Positions 22,380-35,754 of a stretch of DNA of 64,000 bases are shown here, in pieces. The translations under genes and the position numbers were made by a program. Under the pieces are notes generated by a model, which saw nothing but the letters and a program-made list of their open reading frames with translations, searched no databases and was not told where the DNA came from. Source of the DNA: Pohlia nutans (lineage: Eukaryota > Streptophyta > Bryopsida > Bryales > Mniaceae); NCBI GenBank assembly GCA_022496805.1, contig CM040087.1, forward strand, positions 14,148,001 to 14,212,000, in the 5' to 3' direction. Each line of letters starts with the position of its first letter. The stretch's first letter is position 1.

Positions 22380-22870
22380 AGAGGCGTGCAATGGAGCACC
22401 CTTTTGAAAACTAGATTAAAAGAGAACTTTCACTTACATCCACTTTTCTAAGTAATGAAGAATGCCAATTGTATTCTATGAATCTTAGAACCACTATGTC
22501 ATTATCACATAAATTTAGTTTCTAATTGTAACGATAGTATTGTCCTATAGCAAAAGGGTATTGGCTCCCATTGCTCCATTATGCTATGTCAACGATTTAT
22601 AACAAGGAAGTGAATGAATATACATAATAAAAGATGTCTAATGAAAGTATGAAACTCACTCAATGAGACACAACATAATAGAGCAGGACAATGGAGCGCC
22701 CTTTTGAAAATTGGATCATAAAAGAATCTTCACTTACATCCACTTTTTAAAGTTAGAAAAGAATGTCATTTGTGATCCATGAATTTTGATACTACCGTGT
22801 CATTGCAACGTATACTTAGTTTCTAATTGTACCCGACTGTAGTCCCATTGCAAACAATGTCCGAGGAGAA
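22380..22870. repeat. Dispersed repeat, two direct copies
   Basis: CAATGGAGCRCCCTTTTGAA through CACTTACATCCACTTTT to TTAGTTTCTAATTGTA occurs at about 22390-22535 and 22687-22835. An inverted third copy lies at about 44495-44690. Confidence 0.6.
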
Positions 22871-23635
22871 CGGATCAGCTTTAGTTACAAGTGAGCCGGT
22901 TGAAATTTGGAATTGCCTAACTGAGTTCAAAATCTTAGGAAAAAGACCAATCATTTTAGGGGGGAATCAGATAATATTCTCTATTTTCTTAAGGGCTAGC
23001 CCAGAGAATGCTCCAAAGCACTGGTTGGTCCAAGAAAATGTAGGATCTTAGTCGGTAAAGCTAAAATTTCTCCCCATACTAAAGTTAACGGAAAAGAATG
23101 TCTCAAAGTAGAAGCTCACCTCATACTCACCTTCAATTCCTTTTCAATTCAAAAAGACGGCAAAACTAGTCTACAGGGAGTTGGAAAATAATCTAAAGCA
23201 AGACCCCGCACCACCACGGGGTGTGGAACTCGTGATCTTCCCAATGCTAGAGGAGGGTTCCCATCCGCTCCTCCAAGCCAAGAGCCCTGACGAAGGGGAC
23301 AATTCGTAAACAATGGTTGTCAGAAAATTTAATTATTGAGAGGAAAGTCCTCTTCAACTCCTGTTATGTTTTCAATTAACTCAACTGTGATTAAAAAAGG
23401 GTTTTGGCTCCCATTGCTCTATTATACTATGGATTCAAAAGAAGATAAGTCATTGTAGAGAGTCATTATTAATAGTGAGTCTTGAATAAGACCCCGACTC
23501 TAAAACCCCCTCTCGACATTAATGCAAACACTTTTCCCCTAGGTCCCATTTTCTGAAATTTCCATTTTTGACCCTTTAGGATTCTTTTTGGAAATTTTAT
23601 TTTGCAAATTTTGGAGCCTATGGCCCAAATTTGGC

Positions 23636-24445
23636 TTAACCCTTTTGTGCCCAGGGTACTGTAGCTCAGAGCCCTGGATTTCAGTAGATTTTTTCACTGT
23701 GGTTGAGACTACCAAAAATAGAATGGGTTAAATTAGAAAGTAACCGTACAATTCTATTCTCAACTTGAGAGTACACATTTTATTAAAATTTGAGAATCAT
23801 CCGATGGTGGAATCGGAAGATTATAGTATGTATTTGAACTGTATAATGCACGCTCAAAAACGAGATTTTGGGGGGTGTGTGACTTCAAAGTTAAATATAA
23901 TTTGAGGTAAATTTTCAAAAATAAAAGAAAAGAAGTTCAGCTATGCCTTATGTCAACACCTCTCCATTGCAATCTTTCATATCAAAAATAGACTCACACA
24001 TAATTCTTGTGAGATTTATAAGTGAAAGTGACTTGTCCATGTACGGTTTAGGACAAAATTTTATACGTTGAAAATTGAAAGGAGTGGGTACATTAATCAA
24101 GATCGGATTACACACACTAATGGAAGATGAAGAAGAGAACACAATCCAAAAAAATAAAACAAGATAACAAACTTCCAAACACAATAAATACTACACAATA
24201 CATATGTTGTATTTGTAAGTATTTACTGTATTTTCAAGTATTTGCAATATTTTCGCGTTCTATTGATAGGTATTTTGATAGTTGTACAATTCCAAAATGA
24301 AAATTTATTTTTCTGGAAGGTGCGTAATGTATGTGGGAAAATCTGAACTTCAAAATGAAGTTCCAATTCTTCACGGATTCTTTGCTATTTGCATTTCGGA
24401 CGTTGTAGTGACCATAATGTGGTTTGCTCCGCACTAAAGGGTTAA
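23636..24445 (-). mobile_element. TTAA-family element of 810 bp, arm 1 of a large inverted repeat
   Basis: The ends are TTAACCCTTTTGTGCCCAGG and GCACTAAAGGGTTAA. It is the reverse complement of 25221-26032 along its full length. A 78-codon minus-strand frame (23948-24184) is mirrored by a 78-codon plus-strand frame (25484-25720), differing at about eight positions. I see no transposase. Confidence 0.75.
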
Positions 24446-24778
24446 ACCCTTGAAAGAGGAGGTTATTTTTTTGTGCTGGGTGCTTATACGTTCAAAATAG
24501 GGGACAATTTTTGTCCTCTTGCATTTAACGTCCGGGGGATTTAGAATCTTTTCTGAAGAAAATAGTAATTAATGATATAGTGAGAGTGCGTCACTGTTAA
24601 CTGTTTGTCTATGCTTCTTCAATTCCACACTGGCTCGCCGTGCGTGTGCGTGGGGCAATACAGTAGGGCACACCTACCTTAGATTCCCTTTCGAAGTTTG
24701 GGCCCTTATCAGTTTAGCATTCATGTTAAAAATAGTAGCGCATATATCAATGAGGGACCTTATCAATTTACTGTAGTG

Positions 24779-25100
24779 CAGTGATCCCAGAATCACTTTA
24801 TGACATTTTAGAACATTACGCGACCTCCCACATTAAGTTAATGGTTTGTACTTTTGCTACTAAGTGCATACAAAACTCACGATACTTTTATAATATCCGG
24901 CAATACTCTTGATAGATTAAGGTGATACCATGATGATATCCGCGCGGATATCATCTCATGAAGTTGCTACCCATTTATATCATTATGTCAATTCTTGCTA
25001 CATTTCATTTTTATTTTTTTCATTTTCTTTCATTGTATGTTTAGTAGCCCCATTTTTTGGGTAGAAATCCAACTAGTTTTAGCCAGTTTTGGGATCATTG
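24779..25100. mobile_element. Diverged hAT MITE between the two inverted-repeat arms
   Basis: CAGTGATCCCAGAATCACTT to GTTTTGGGATCATTG. The interior (GATATCCGCGCGGATATCATC, GGCAATACTCTTGATA, GACCTCCCAC) matches 16455-16755 in inverse orientation. The flanks carry a roughly 50-bp direct duplication (CATGTTA.AAATAG.AG...CATATATCAAT). Confidence 0.65.
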
Positions 25101-25220
25101 ATTTAGTGTTCATGTTATAAATAGCAGAACATATATCAATAAGGGCCCCATTATATATGAAGTAGAGCCCCTTATCTCTTGGATCCAATTCAACCGAATT
25201 TCAATCTATATTACAATAGC

Positions 25221-26032
25221 GTAAACCCTTTAGTGCCCAGCAAACCACATTATGGTCACTACAACGTCCGAAATGCAAATAGCAGAGAATCCGTGAAGAA
25301 TTGGAACTTCAGTTTTGAAGTTCAGATTTTCCCACATACATTACGCACCTTCCAGAAAAATAAATTTTCAATTTGGAATTGTACAACTATCAAAATACCT
25401 ATCAATAGAACGCGAAAACACTGCAAATACTTGAAAATACAGTTAATACTTACAAATACAACACATGTATTGTGTAGTATTTCTTGTGTTTGGATGTTTG
25501 TTATTTTGTTTTATTTTTTTGGATTGTGTTCTCTTCTTCATCTTCCATTAGTGTGTGTAATCCGATCTTGATTAATGTATCCACTCCTTTCAATTTTCAA
25601 CGTATAAAAATTTGTCCTAAACCGTATACGGATAAGTCACTTTCACTTATAAAATTGACAATAATTATGTGTGAGTCTATTTTTGATATAAAAGATTGCG
25701 ACGGAGAGGTGTTGACATAGGGCATTGTTGAACGTCGTCACTTTAATTTTTGAAAATTTAACCCAAATTCTATTTAACTTTGAAGTCACTTACCCTCCAA
25801 AATCTCATTTTTGAGCGTGCATTATACAGTTCAAATACATACTATAATCTTCCAATCCCACCATTGGATGATTCTCAAATTTTAGCAAGATGTGAGCTCT
25901 CCAATTGAGAATAGAATTGTACGGTTACTTTCTAATTTAATCCATTCTATTTTCCGTAGTCTCAATCACGACGGAAAAATGCACTGAAATCTAGTGCTCC
26001 TAGCTACAGTACCCTGGGCACTAAAGGGTTAA
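25221..26032 (+). mobile_element. TTAA-family element of 812 bp, arm 2 of a large inverted repeat
   Basis: It begins GTAAACCCTTTAGTGCCCAG and ends TACCCTGGGCACTAAAGGG then TTAA. It is a full-length inverted copy of 23636-24445. Confidence 0.75.
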
Positions 26033-26548
26033 GAAGGGCTTCAAGTATTCAATCGAGTTAACTGAAAAGAAGCGCAACTAATCTCCCATTTTTATTTTTA
26101 TTTTTATTTTTGAAACAAGAGGATGATTCCCCATTGAGTTAATGAAGGTCACAAACATCAAAGACCAAACGAGACAAACCTGCCCGGAGGACATATTTAG
26201 ATTTTTGGACAGCTACTCAAATAAAACTACATCCACATAAGGCCTAGTAGAATCTGCTAAGCTTTGGCCGAGCCAAATGCCACATAATCGTGTCTCCAAG
26301 TCTAGAACCAAAAAAACGGAGTTTTTAGCCATAACGCATCAAATCTAGCAATAAATCTAAGCGCATGTGTAGGATAGAGCTCATGCAATCTTTGGGGTGC
26401 GCTGCCAAGTAGTGAGCCCATGATCAAGAATGATCTCTCAAAGCACTTGCTTAATGAGCGAAGTCTTCATGTTGGAAGCATTGCGCATTCTTTGTGATCT
26501 AGCACGTCTAGATAGCAGAACCTCTAAAGAATGACCAAAACAAAGTCA

Positions 26549-26835
26549 CCTAACCTCACATTTTGCTCTACTTTTAACCTCTTAATTGAACTATACTTGG
26601 GTTGAATAGTATCGTGTCATAAATTGTCCCTTTGTTGGCCATGGGCTTGGAACTTTGGTGGATGGTGTGGGAGTCATAATGAGGTATAGAAAAATAATAG
26701 CATTGCTTTGTTTTAGATTGTCTTTCAACTCATCATAGATTAGTTTTTGGTTTACCTATATTTCAATATGAGTTCAAAAGGAATTCAACACAAGTTTGCC
26801 AAAACTTTCCTCTTTGGGCTGACAGTTTTAATAAC
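26549..26835. repeat. Long dispersed repeat, copy 2 (pairs with 19575-19865)
   Basis: See the partner copy. Here the upstream GAGTTAACTGAAAAGAAGCG block is at about 26056, displaced by roughly 480 bp of other sequence. Confidence 0.6.
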
Positions 26836-27419
26836 TCTATTATAATAAGATTAAAATAGAGGCCATTCCTCCTACGTCAATCGGCGTTGGAGCGAAAGAG
26901 TTGAACTGAAGAAGAGACTAAAAAGAGCCATTCATGTATTTGTAATTCAAGGGTTTTGATTATTGGAAGTTTATTTCATTTTGAACCAATTTTTTTTTTT
27001 ATTAAAATTTGAAAATAGGTCACGAATTGGTTTTTCATTTTTGGTGCACCCAATTTTTTGAATTGGACGTGTGTCAAACTTTGTCAATTTTTATTAAAAT
27101 TTGGGTTTCATATTTTTGGCCTCAAGTCTTGGTGTAAAAGAGTTGAAGTTGGTTTGGGATTTGGACCAATGAGAAGTGAGGATTAGAACCCTCTTACACA
27201 TCAATCACCCTTGAATTCATATGTAAAGGGCCCCTAACTATTTCAATATGATAATTCTAACATTAGCTCATGAGAACATCGTGAATAAAGAGTCATTGGA
27301 CTGTGTAGTTTATCTTAGGTAGAAACACATAAAATCATCAAAATAAACAATTCAACACACTTGGAGGCACTTTTTCATGGTAGAATGTTTTGTAGTATTA
27401 TCAATTGATTTTCATTAAA

Positions 27420-27420
<1 letters not shown>

Positions 27421-27455
<35 letters not shown>

Positions 27456-27456
27456 T
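27421..27456. repeat. TATG microsatellite
   Basis: A short TA run followed by about seven TATG units, directly upstream of a LINE fragment. Confidence 0.8.
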
Positions 27457-27861
27457 AACTTGCACCAGACTCAAACCCGATATTCTTTGCATCAAAGGAC
27501 TCCCATATACCTACCACTCAACCCGGAACACCACCTCACAATACAATTCATAGAATTTACATACACCAATGACAAATTCTCCCAAGACACAATAAACACC
27601 AAAATCCAAAAATATCAACCACTACTAGACAACATCATACAACATGGTTGGCAAGTTGACCCACTAATTGTCATTACCGCAGGAGCCAGAGGTACAACAC
27701 AAGCCCCATCAATGAAACTCCTCGAGACCAAATTTAAACTACCCGAAACAACAATCAAACATACATTCAAAATAATCAACACCATTGCCATACATCATGC
27801 AGGATCAATTCTACTACACAAAAGACGGGTTGAAATCAAACAACCACTCCTCACCAAATAG
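27457..27861 (+). pseudogene. 5'-truncated LINE, C-terminal ORF2 fragment
   Basis: An open frame of about 135 codons with very little G on the coding strand, the same bias as the LINE at 51.9-64 kb. It ends in KRRVEIKQPLLTK and TAG. Phrases such as ITAGARGTT, PSMKLLE and INTIAIHHAGSILLHKRR are the kind of conserved tail seen after the RNase H domain in such elements. This is my reading of the pattern; the full-length copy's own tail lies outside the window. Start codons in the TATG repeat are accidental. Confidence 0.55.
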
Positions 27862-28737
27862 CCAACGGAACCTGCAAGAAAGTGGTAATAACCAGTCCCC
27901 ATTGAATAGTGATAATAACCACTTTTATGTTAGCACAATGGGATGGATTCCCCTTGAAGTTCAGTTATCCTGGTAGAATTTTCATGAAAATTTATGTTGT
28001 TCAGTATGTTTGGAAGTCATTTTAGTGCACGGGTCTAGTATGAACACATATTGCTTTTTGGGTCAAATCGGTCACTGTACAGGCTACTTTTCGACATTGC
28101 AAGGCCATTTTAGGGCACCTTAAAAAAATTCATGAGTTTGTTTTGGTACCAATGTGTTTATATGATCATTTTGAACTACTTTATAGTTCAAAGTATTTTC
28201 ATTTGAGTAATCTTGAAAACAAATTTCACCTCCAATTGTGTTGCTAGGAAAATTTCAACGTCCTTTTTTTAACACTAAACACTATGATTTTGCAATCTAT
28301 ATGGCCAAAGGACCCCAAAATTGATCCACATGATCTACAACATGTATGTCACAAGATTGTACGATTGAGATTTCTATACCTCATTTACATTTAGACCTAT
28401 AACACATCAAAAGCGATGATGATTTTATGCCCATTAAAGCTAGAAACGCTTTGGGGTTAAGAGTATCTCATTTCAAATTCATCCCAACAAATAATACTCA
28501 AAAAGTATTAAAATTTTGTTTGTAATCAAATTTAGAAGGAATTTTTAGTTTTATCTGTCAAATTTTATAATTATGTATCGGTGATAGTATTAGTGAATTG
28601 GACCGCACGGATGAAATCTAAAATTCTAAATCTAGAACTTGCATTTGTATATCAATTCCAAATTATTCTTTCAAATAATACTTTATGATGATTTTTCTCA
28701 AAATGTCAATTCCAGGACACCTTGATACGTTTAGGGG

Positions 28738-28976
28738 TTAACCCCTAAAGGACCATAAGGCCACCAGGTGGCTCCTGTTTTTTTCAGTAATTTTGAGTAA
28801 GTTTTATGTAGATTCTTTTTTGTTAATTTAAAAATAAATAAAAATTCAACATATGTAATATTCTTCACTAATTCGAGTGATATAAAATTTGGTGCCATTA
28901 AAATTATAATTTTCACAATGTGATCAATTAAACTTGTCATTTTAAAACCATGAATCTTTGGTCCTTAAGGGGTTAA
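28738..28976. mobile_element. TTAA-family MITE
   Basis: TTAACCCCTAAAGGACCATA at the left and TTTGGTCCTTAAGGGGTTAA at the right. The left TTAA directly abuts the GTTTAGGGG end of another element, as at 3856. Confidence 0.75.
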
Positions 28977-29309
28977 CGTTATGTATGGAAAAAAATGATT
29001 GCTTTGCATGCAAGAGGCTCCTCATTTTGATGATTTCTTCAGAATGTTTGAAATCATGTTTTGAACACTCATGTCTATTCATTTGTGCCCTAAAGGACCA
29101 CGCACACAAATATTCGTTAGATGGATAAATGTACACCATCATGATGATAAAAGGCCCATTACTTCACATTGTACACTCAAATGGCCCACAAACAAACTGG
29201 GTCGCTGTCTGTTGTACTACACTCCACAAGTTTGAAATCTGCTCTATCGTACCCTTGGGTATTAGGCCCAATACAAAGTGAATTATTTATAAGGTTCTTT
29301 TTAATTCAT

Positions 29310-30630
29310 TAACTCCTAAACGTTCCACAAGGGATAGTATATACTTTGTCGTATAATTGGGATTTAACCCTTTGACGCTCATGCGTCCAATATTTGAATG
29401 ACGAACAGATTCAAGTTGTTCGATTCTCATCCGAATTGGACAATTTTCATCTACATAAATTTCTCTTGGTTCTTGTGCAAGTATACTATCTATTGTACAA
29501 TTTGGATTTTAAAAATGGGTTATTATGATTTTTGGAAAAATCACACAATTGGTTTATGTCAAGTTTTATTCTTAGTTCAAAAAGTGAGACCTAAAACATG
29601 ATTTTCCAAAATAAGTAGAATCAAATAATGGAAACCATACCATCTCATAGAGCATGTTATTCCAATTTCATTACAATATTTTATTTTATTTTGTGTTAAT
29701 GCGGGATTTTTAATCAAATTTCAAGAGAAAACCTTGCAAAAATAACTAAAAATACTTAATAAAAAATATGATAAATCCAACTGTACAGATGTGATCTTCA
29801 CGTTGACATTTACAACTTTGCTTTGTACATCAACTTCATTTTTGGTATTCATCAAACATTTTATAACGCTTCTTTGAAAACAATATTGAATTGGGACCTT
29901 AACCCCTAAATGACGGAGGGGGTAAGGGCAGAACATAAATGTGTTATAAAAAATTACTTCTTCAACTTTGATGAAGTTTGGTCCAAAAGAGAAAATGGGG
30001 AGCTTGATGTTTAGTAATTTTCCATACGGTCAAATATCAAAAAATAGCTTTTTATCATCTCATAGTGAATTTAGAAGCATTTCACTTCAAATATTTATCA
30101 GAATCACAAATTTTATTTTTAGAATTTGAATTTTCTTATGATTTGTTAAAACTAGACATTCTATTCTAAAATCAAAAATTGCGATTTTTTCAACGGAGAG
30201 AACATCATTACTTTCCCCAAATAGTAAGTTTTCTAACACTAGACAATATAGAAGTGTTTTTCTTTGAAAATTTCTCTTGGGTGGAGTTTAACTTGGATTG
30301 ACATGATTCAAATTGGGTTGGAAAGTAGACTTGATAACCTATTTAAAAATAGTTTTTCTTTTCTATAAAAATGTTTTTAATATTTCGGGCAGCCAATAAA
30401 AAAAGGGCAGAGACCATAAAATGGTTGATCCGTCACTTAGGGGTTAAAGGGTTAATACCACCAAGAAACTCTAAATTGGAATCTGAATAGCTCACTAGAA
30501 TTGCATTGATCCAAATTCCAACTTCTGTTTTGAGCTCAAAGCTATTAAAGGTGTGGATTTGTTCCAAATACAACTAAAATAAAATGTATTCTAATGGCCG
30601 CAAAGGCACATTCAGACGTTTAGGGGTTAA
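29310..30630. mobile_element. TTAA-family element split by two further insertions
   Basis: The outer ends are TTAACTCCTAAACG (29310) and CAGACGTTTAGGGGTTAA (30630). The outer element is the inverse of 3615-3859. Its sequence stops at ...GGGATTTAA (29368) and resumes at TTAATACCACCAAG (about 30452). Between lie one element at about 29366-29898, also seen at 35755-36281, and a second with perfect ends at 29899-30447. Confidence 0.7.
29899..30447. mobile_element. TTAA-family element nested inside another
   Basis: TTAACCCCTAAATGACGGA at the left and TCCGTCACTTAGGGGTTAA at the right; 549 bp, no coding content. Confidence 0.75.
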
Positions 30631-30956
30631 GTGAAATTACATTTTCTCCAAATTTCATTTCTTGTAATATTTAATATTACCTTGTGAGTTTTGATTCTAA
30701 GCTTTTGTTGTAACACCTCATTGAGCTTTTTCATTGTTGAAAATATAAAACATTGAAATAGCACAAGATGATATCATTTCCCCTCCTTTTAAAATTTGTG
30801 ATAATGTTTTTGATGGAAAGTGTTGTAATCTGTACATGGGTAGGTTGTTTGCAAAAATCTTGAATTTCCATGAATTTGAATTATGATCATTAATATTTTC
30901 TACACTATCCAATTATACCAAGTTATGATTTCTCAAAATTTCACTATATGTCATTT

Positions 30957-31022
30957 TGAATTTTTTTTGAATTTTTTTTGAATTTTTTTTGAATTTTTTT
31001 TGAATTTTTTTTTGAATTTTTT
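30957..31022. repeat. TGAATTTTTTTT minisatellite
   Basis: Five to six units of about 12 bp, each a GAA followed by a T run. Confidence 0.85.
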
Positions 31023-31231
31023 TATTTTTATGAATCTCACCATAGACTAAACATTGTCACCCCATCATATTACTTGAGGTTATAAGTTTTGACATAACAT
31101 AAATATTTTTACCAAGAGAAAAGATATTGAAACTACTCATGTAGAAGGAACTTTGCAAACATAGTTGGTAAAAATATGCATGTTGCCTAAATAGTTATAG
31201 CCTTCTTAAACAAATTAATATTGGTGGCTTT

Positions 31232-31440
31232 ATTAGCAAAAGTACACTTAAATCACCATATGTTGTGGATGCGTGAATGGCAAAGGTACACTCATCCATT
31301 TGAAAAAAATCTCATCCACTTGAACAAATTTCCAACAAATTTAGATGAATTTAACCTCAATATTTTGGAAAGTTAATTATTGGTAAAGTCTCTCATAATT
31401 ATTGCAGGCCACAAAATTTGGTGATTTTAGTGTAGTGTAT
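31232..31440. mobile_element. MITE with TACACTAAAATCACCA-type ends, copy 1
   Basis: The left AAATCACCATATG pairs with the right GGTGATTTTAGTGTAGTG. Interior (CATCCATTTGAA, TTCCAACAAATTTAGATGA) matches 43358-43568. Confidence 0.55.
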
Positions 31441-32530
31441 CATAAAGTAATAGAGTGAGCATTGTCACTACTACATACTGGGTGGAAAAATGTGTGCAAA
31501 ATTTCACTCTCCATGTATTACAGACAATAGCCACATATTTTTCTAAAATAAGAATCTTGGAACCAAATTTGGCCATGTTGGAGTACACCAAGATGCACTA
31601 CACATACAATTCAATTGTGTTCTTAAAAACAAATATATATAGACACGTTTAGACAAAATTTTCTAATTAAGGTGTATCAAACTCTTCACAAAAAGAATGA
31701 ATTTTTTTTTACAGTATCAACTACAAAATAAATCACAAAATTTGAAGTTTTATTGAATAAGATATGGAATTTTGAAGTTTTAGCTTCAAAGTTGCTTTGT
31801 TTATATCTATTTATGAATATCTATGAATATTTATGATACATTTATATTCTTTGAGTCAAATTTGACTGTGTTGTAGCTCATAAGATACACTATACTTACA
31901 TGAGTTTTGATTTTTTTTAAAACACGTGTTTTCATCTATTTCTACTTGAATTTAAAATTAGAATTTACCTTAGTTAAGTACTCAATTCAAATGAAAAAAA
32001 TCTATTATGCACAAGTTCTCTATTGACATATATGAAATGTATCATATTGTTCTTCATCGTGTTCTTTGCCTTCTATCAAAAAATTGAATTGTAAAATTTT
32101 GTTTATGTAATTATCACAACTTCTTACATATCAAACATTGAAACTAGGTTTGTATTTTTATTTTTTTCATCCTACATTTTTACACCACCAAATTTTACCT
32201 ATATATTGTTCATGAGGTTGTAATGTTATTTACAAAACTCCAGGCTCATTCAACCATTTTTGTGCAAATTAACATCATAGGAAGGCGAGGACAATAAAAA
32301 AATTACATTGACATTTTGGACCCCATTATATAATAGTGAGGGCTTTTTCTTTGCACTGTAGCAATGCCCCATGCATACAATGGAAGGTGGTCCCTCCATA
32401 TTTAGACCGGTGTGACTGTGCCACAACATTGGAGGGTGGCTCCAAGAAGTCAGAGAAAAAAAACCTTGATAATAGTAATAGAGAGAGTGGTTTTGGGGCA
32501 CCAACCAAGGCAAGTATTTTTCTGCAATTT

Positions 32531-32640
32531 TTCATTTTTCAAACAAGTGGCGTTGTTACATTTGTCAAACAAGTGTTATTGTCACATGTTTCAAACAAGT
32601 GTCATTGTTGCATTTTTCAAACAAGTGCAGTGAATGGGCT
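32531..32640. repeat. Tandem repeat, four units of about 30 bp
   Basis: TTTCAAACAAGTG followed by TCATTGTTGCAT-type spacer, repeated four times. Confidence 0.75.
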
Positions 32641-35600
32641 TCCCCAAGTTGTGGAACAAGTGGTAGTGGCACCAGTGAAACAAACACTGTAGCACAATGT
32701 AGATCAAGTCATCGTAATTGAATGAATTTTTTTTCAAATGGATGAAAATATGTCAACAATGATGAACACTTTGGTAATAGAGGAATGAGCTTTTGGTCTA
32801 AGTTTTTCTCCTTTTAAAAATAATGTTGTTTTTTTTACTATATTTCATCCACTAAAAAAATTGCACCAAGAAATATTGTGAGAGTATGGTGCCTCTAAGG
32901 CCAACATTGGCACTAGCTATGTGAAAGTATGGAGGGCTTTGAACACCACGATTTGACATTGTTCCTTGGTGCCCAATTACTACCCTTTCTACTAAGCTTA
33001 CACCCATTATTTTGTTTACTTTGAGAGCCGCAATTACTTCAAGTTTTTTTTACAAATCCTCGGACTAATTTTGGTACGAATTATCCAACTTATTTTGAGA
33101 ATATAATATATAATTTAATTATTATTTTTAGATTAGAATATTTATTTTCAAATAACTAAAAATTGTAATATCAAAATATTTTATTCATATTTGAGATGGT
33201 AAATTCATAGTTATTCGGATAATAAATTATAGTATAGACCACACAAAACCTACATTACTACAATAACTATGAGCTAGATCAGTTACTCCAACTCAAAATT
33301 TCTACTAATTCCACAAGGAGTTCGAGTTACCGTTATTAGCCCAAGTTGGAGTAAACAAGATAGTAGGTGCAGTGTGTCATGTTTTTGTGCAATGAAAGAC
33401 AATTAAGCATTCAAAGAAATTCACATGTTTTCTAGCATTGCAACAAGGATGCATGCTAGCGTATTGTAACTCAAGGTAGTACACCCTCTCTATGCCACAA
33501 TTTCAACTACACCCTCTTCAAAAAGATGTTGAAGGTTTGAAAAACAGAGATTGTAGAAATTTACAACACAAAGTTACAACAAGTGAATTTAAAAATAAAA
33601 AAAAACATTATATGTAATTTATATAATTTATTGAGGGTGCTATCAAAATATCCAAAAGTGTCACAAGACCCCCCCCCATCCCATATTGAACAAAAAGACA
33701 AGCTATAATGTTCCTTGTCATTCATAATTACAACACGTATTGGTTGAAACGGCCATATGTTTAATTTAAAATGAGTAGATCCTTTGTAAAAAAAATACAT
33801 GAGCTTTAATTTATTTTAAACTTTTGTCGCTTACATTTTGGCAATAATGAAGTTCAATTGCCCAAAATGATTACAATGCCACATAATTTTTGACATCAAT
33901 GAATGAACAATGTCTGAAAGGGCATGTAAGTGGTAGAAATGAGTGCTACAACAAGTGTCACAACTAGTTAGGTGTGACAAATAGGGTGCAATACCTAAGG
34001 TAGTGTAACTTGCAATCTTCATTGAAAAAGTTATTTACATCCATGACAATAAAAATTATTAATGAAATATCATTTATTCACCAAAAGATACACATTCATC
34101 CAAAACTTGGTAATGTCATCCAACTTTGAATGTGATTTTGGTGATTTCTAGCAATTTCATCTAGGAAAATACTTTAAAAATAATCCATTCTCTATTTTAA
34201 TACTCTCCATTGTTGCAATTCAAGAAACAGCCATAAATTAAAACCCTGCATTGTAGAATCCACTAACATATATTTTTCTGAAGCTTGTAAAACTAGTTCC
34301 CATGTGAATACTCCCTATATCCCATATTATGCTTCTTGATTCCCTTGAGAATTTGTCTCATAACAAACTTTATGTTTGCTCAAACTACTATTCTTACTCG
34401 TTCAGTGCTTAGAGTCTACACCATTGAACTTATTAATGCTTCTATTTGGAAGGTTGAGGAAGCTTAACCTTTAAACACTTAAATGACCAAATCTAGTTTA
34501 TCATCTTTTTTTGCAACTGAATTACAATTTCGGCCATCAAGATGACATACTTTGAATTCAAGCTTAAGTAACTAAATATGACTTTCACTCCATTTAAATG
34601 GTTTGAAGAATTCCTAAAATTTGAAAGATTTACAGCAATTACAAGATCATGGTGTCTTAATTGTCATCAATAAATTGGACACATGAGTGCAATTGAGATC
34701 CATTCTAGGGTTCCCAATTGTTGTATTGCAAGTTTTAGGTGTTGAAAGACATACACTCATAGAAATGATGACACTACTGAGGTAAATGTCCAGGCAAGTA
34801 GTGCCCAATTCCACGCATGCACAGGGATTTTACCGGGACATCTTCCTAAGAGCTCCACCTTTTCTACTATTGACACATTAGAATGAACACACAATCGGAA
34901 TGATGATGGTGTGGGTATCTTCAAAACGTACATGATTTCTGAAAATAAAGGTACTAGAAGTACTTAACTTTGTGGAGTATTCGATTTGCCTCTAACGTAC
35001 TCCCCTACGAGGAGAGTTGGTGGCTGTTGACATTGGTTTCATCAATGCATGGCATGAGCCTCCATGACTAAATGCATAGGAGGACCTCCCAGTTCCATGA
35101 AATGGCCCAGAATCTAAACATCAAGTATGATAGAATTTTTTTAACCAGTAAATGCCTAGCTCTCTCCAAAGTTGGCAGTCTTGCAAAAATGCAACTAAGA
35201 GGGATATTTTGAACTTGATGTATGAAACAAGTTGTACATTATAAATTTTAGATTCTATTCATGCGGTTAGATTTGTGATCGCTATCACCGTTATTTTTGT
35301 ATAAATTTTGAAACTAAAAATTCAAAATTATTTTGTAATTCGATTACAAACAAGACATTGACAATTTGTAGATGAAATTTCTTGTGGTGGGTTGAAATGT
35401 GTAATAATTTTTGGAGATGTTTTGGTGGCTTAATTTTTATGACTTGAGTTTTCTAAGAGCACTTTTACATTGAAATCTTCAAACTTTTGAGTGAATCACT
35501 CCAACATGAAATGAGGCATAAAATTTTCACAAATCATCCCCTTTCTAATTGGATCACACATATATGAAGCAAACTTCCCGTAAAATCTATAGTAAAAAAT

Positions 35601-35754
35601 CCACACTACAAAAAGTTCATGATGGATGAAAAAACATGGATGAAATATATACATCGTCCAAAAATTGAACACTTATGCAATTAAAGGTTTAGAAAGTTGT
35701 ACACAAAAAAATTTGAACACCAAACAATCCTAATTGCCTAGATGATGAGGTGCC

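Noticed and set aside
23948..25720. Two nearly identical 78-residue frames as a conserved small protein
   Set aside because: They lie in the two copies of one repeat, so their similarity reflects DNA duplication. No start context or domain supports a gene.
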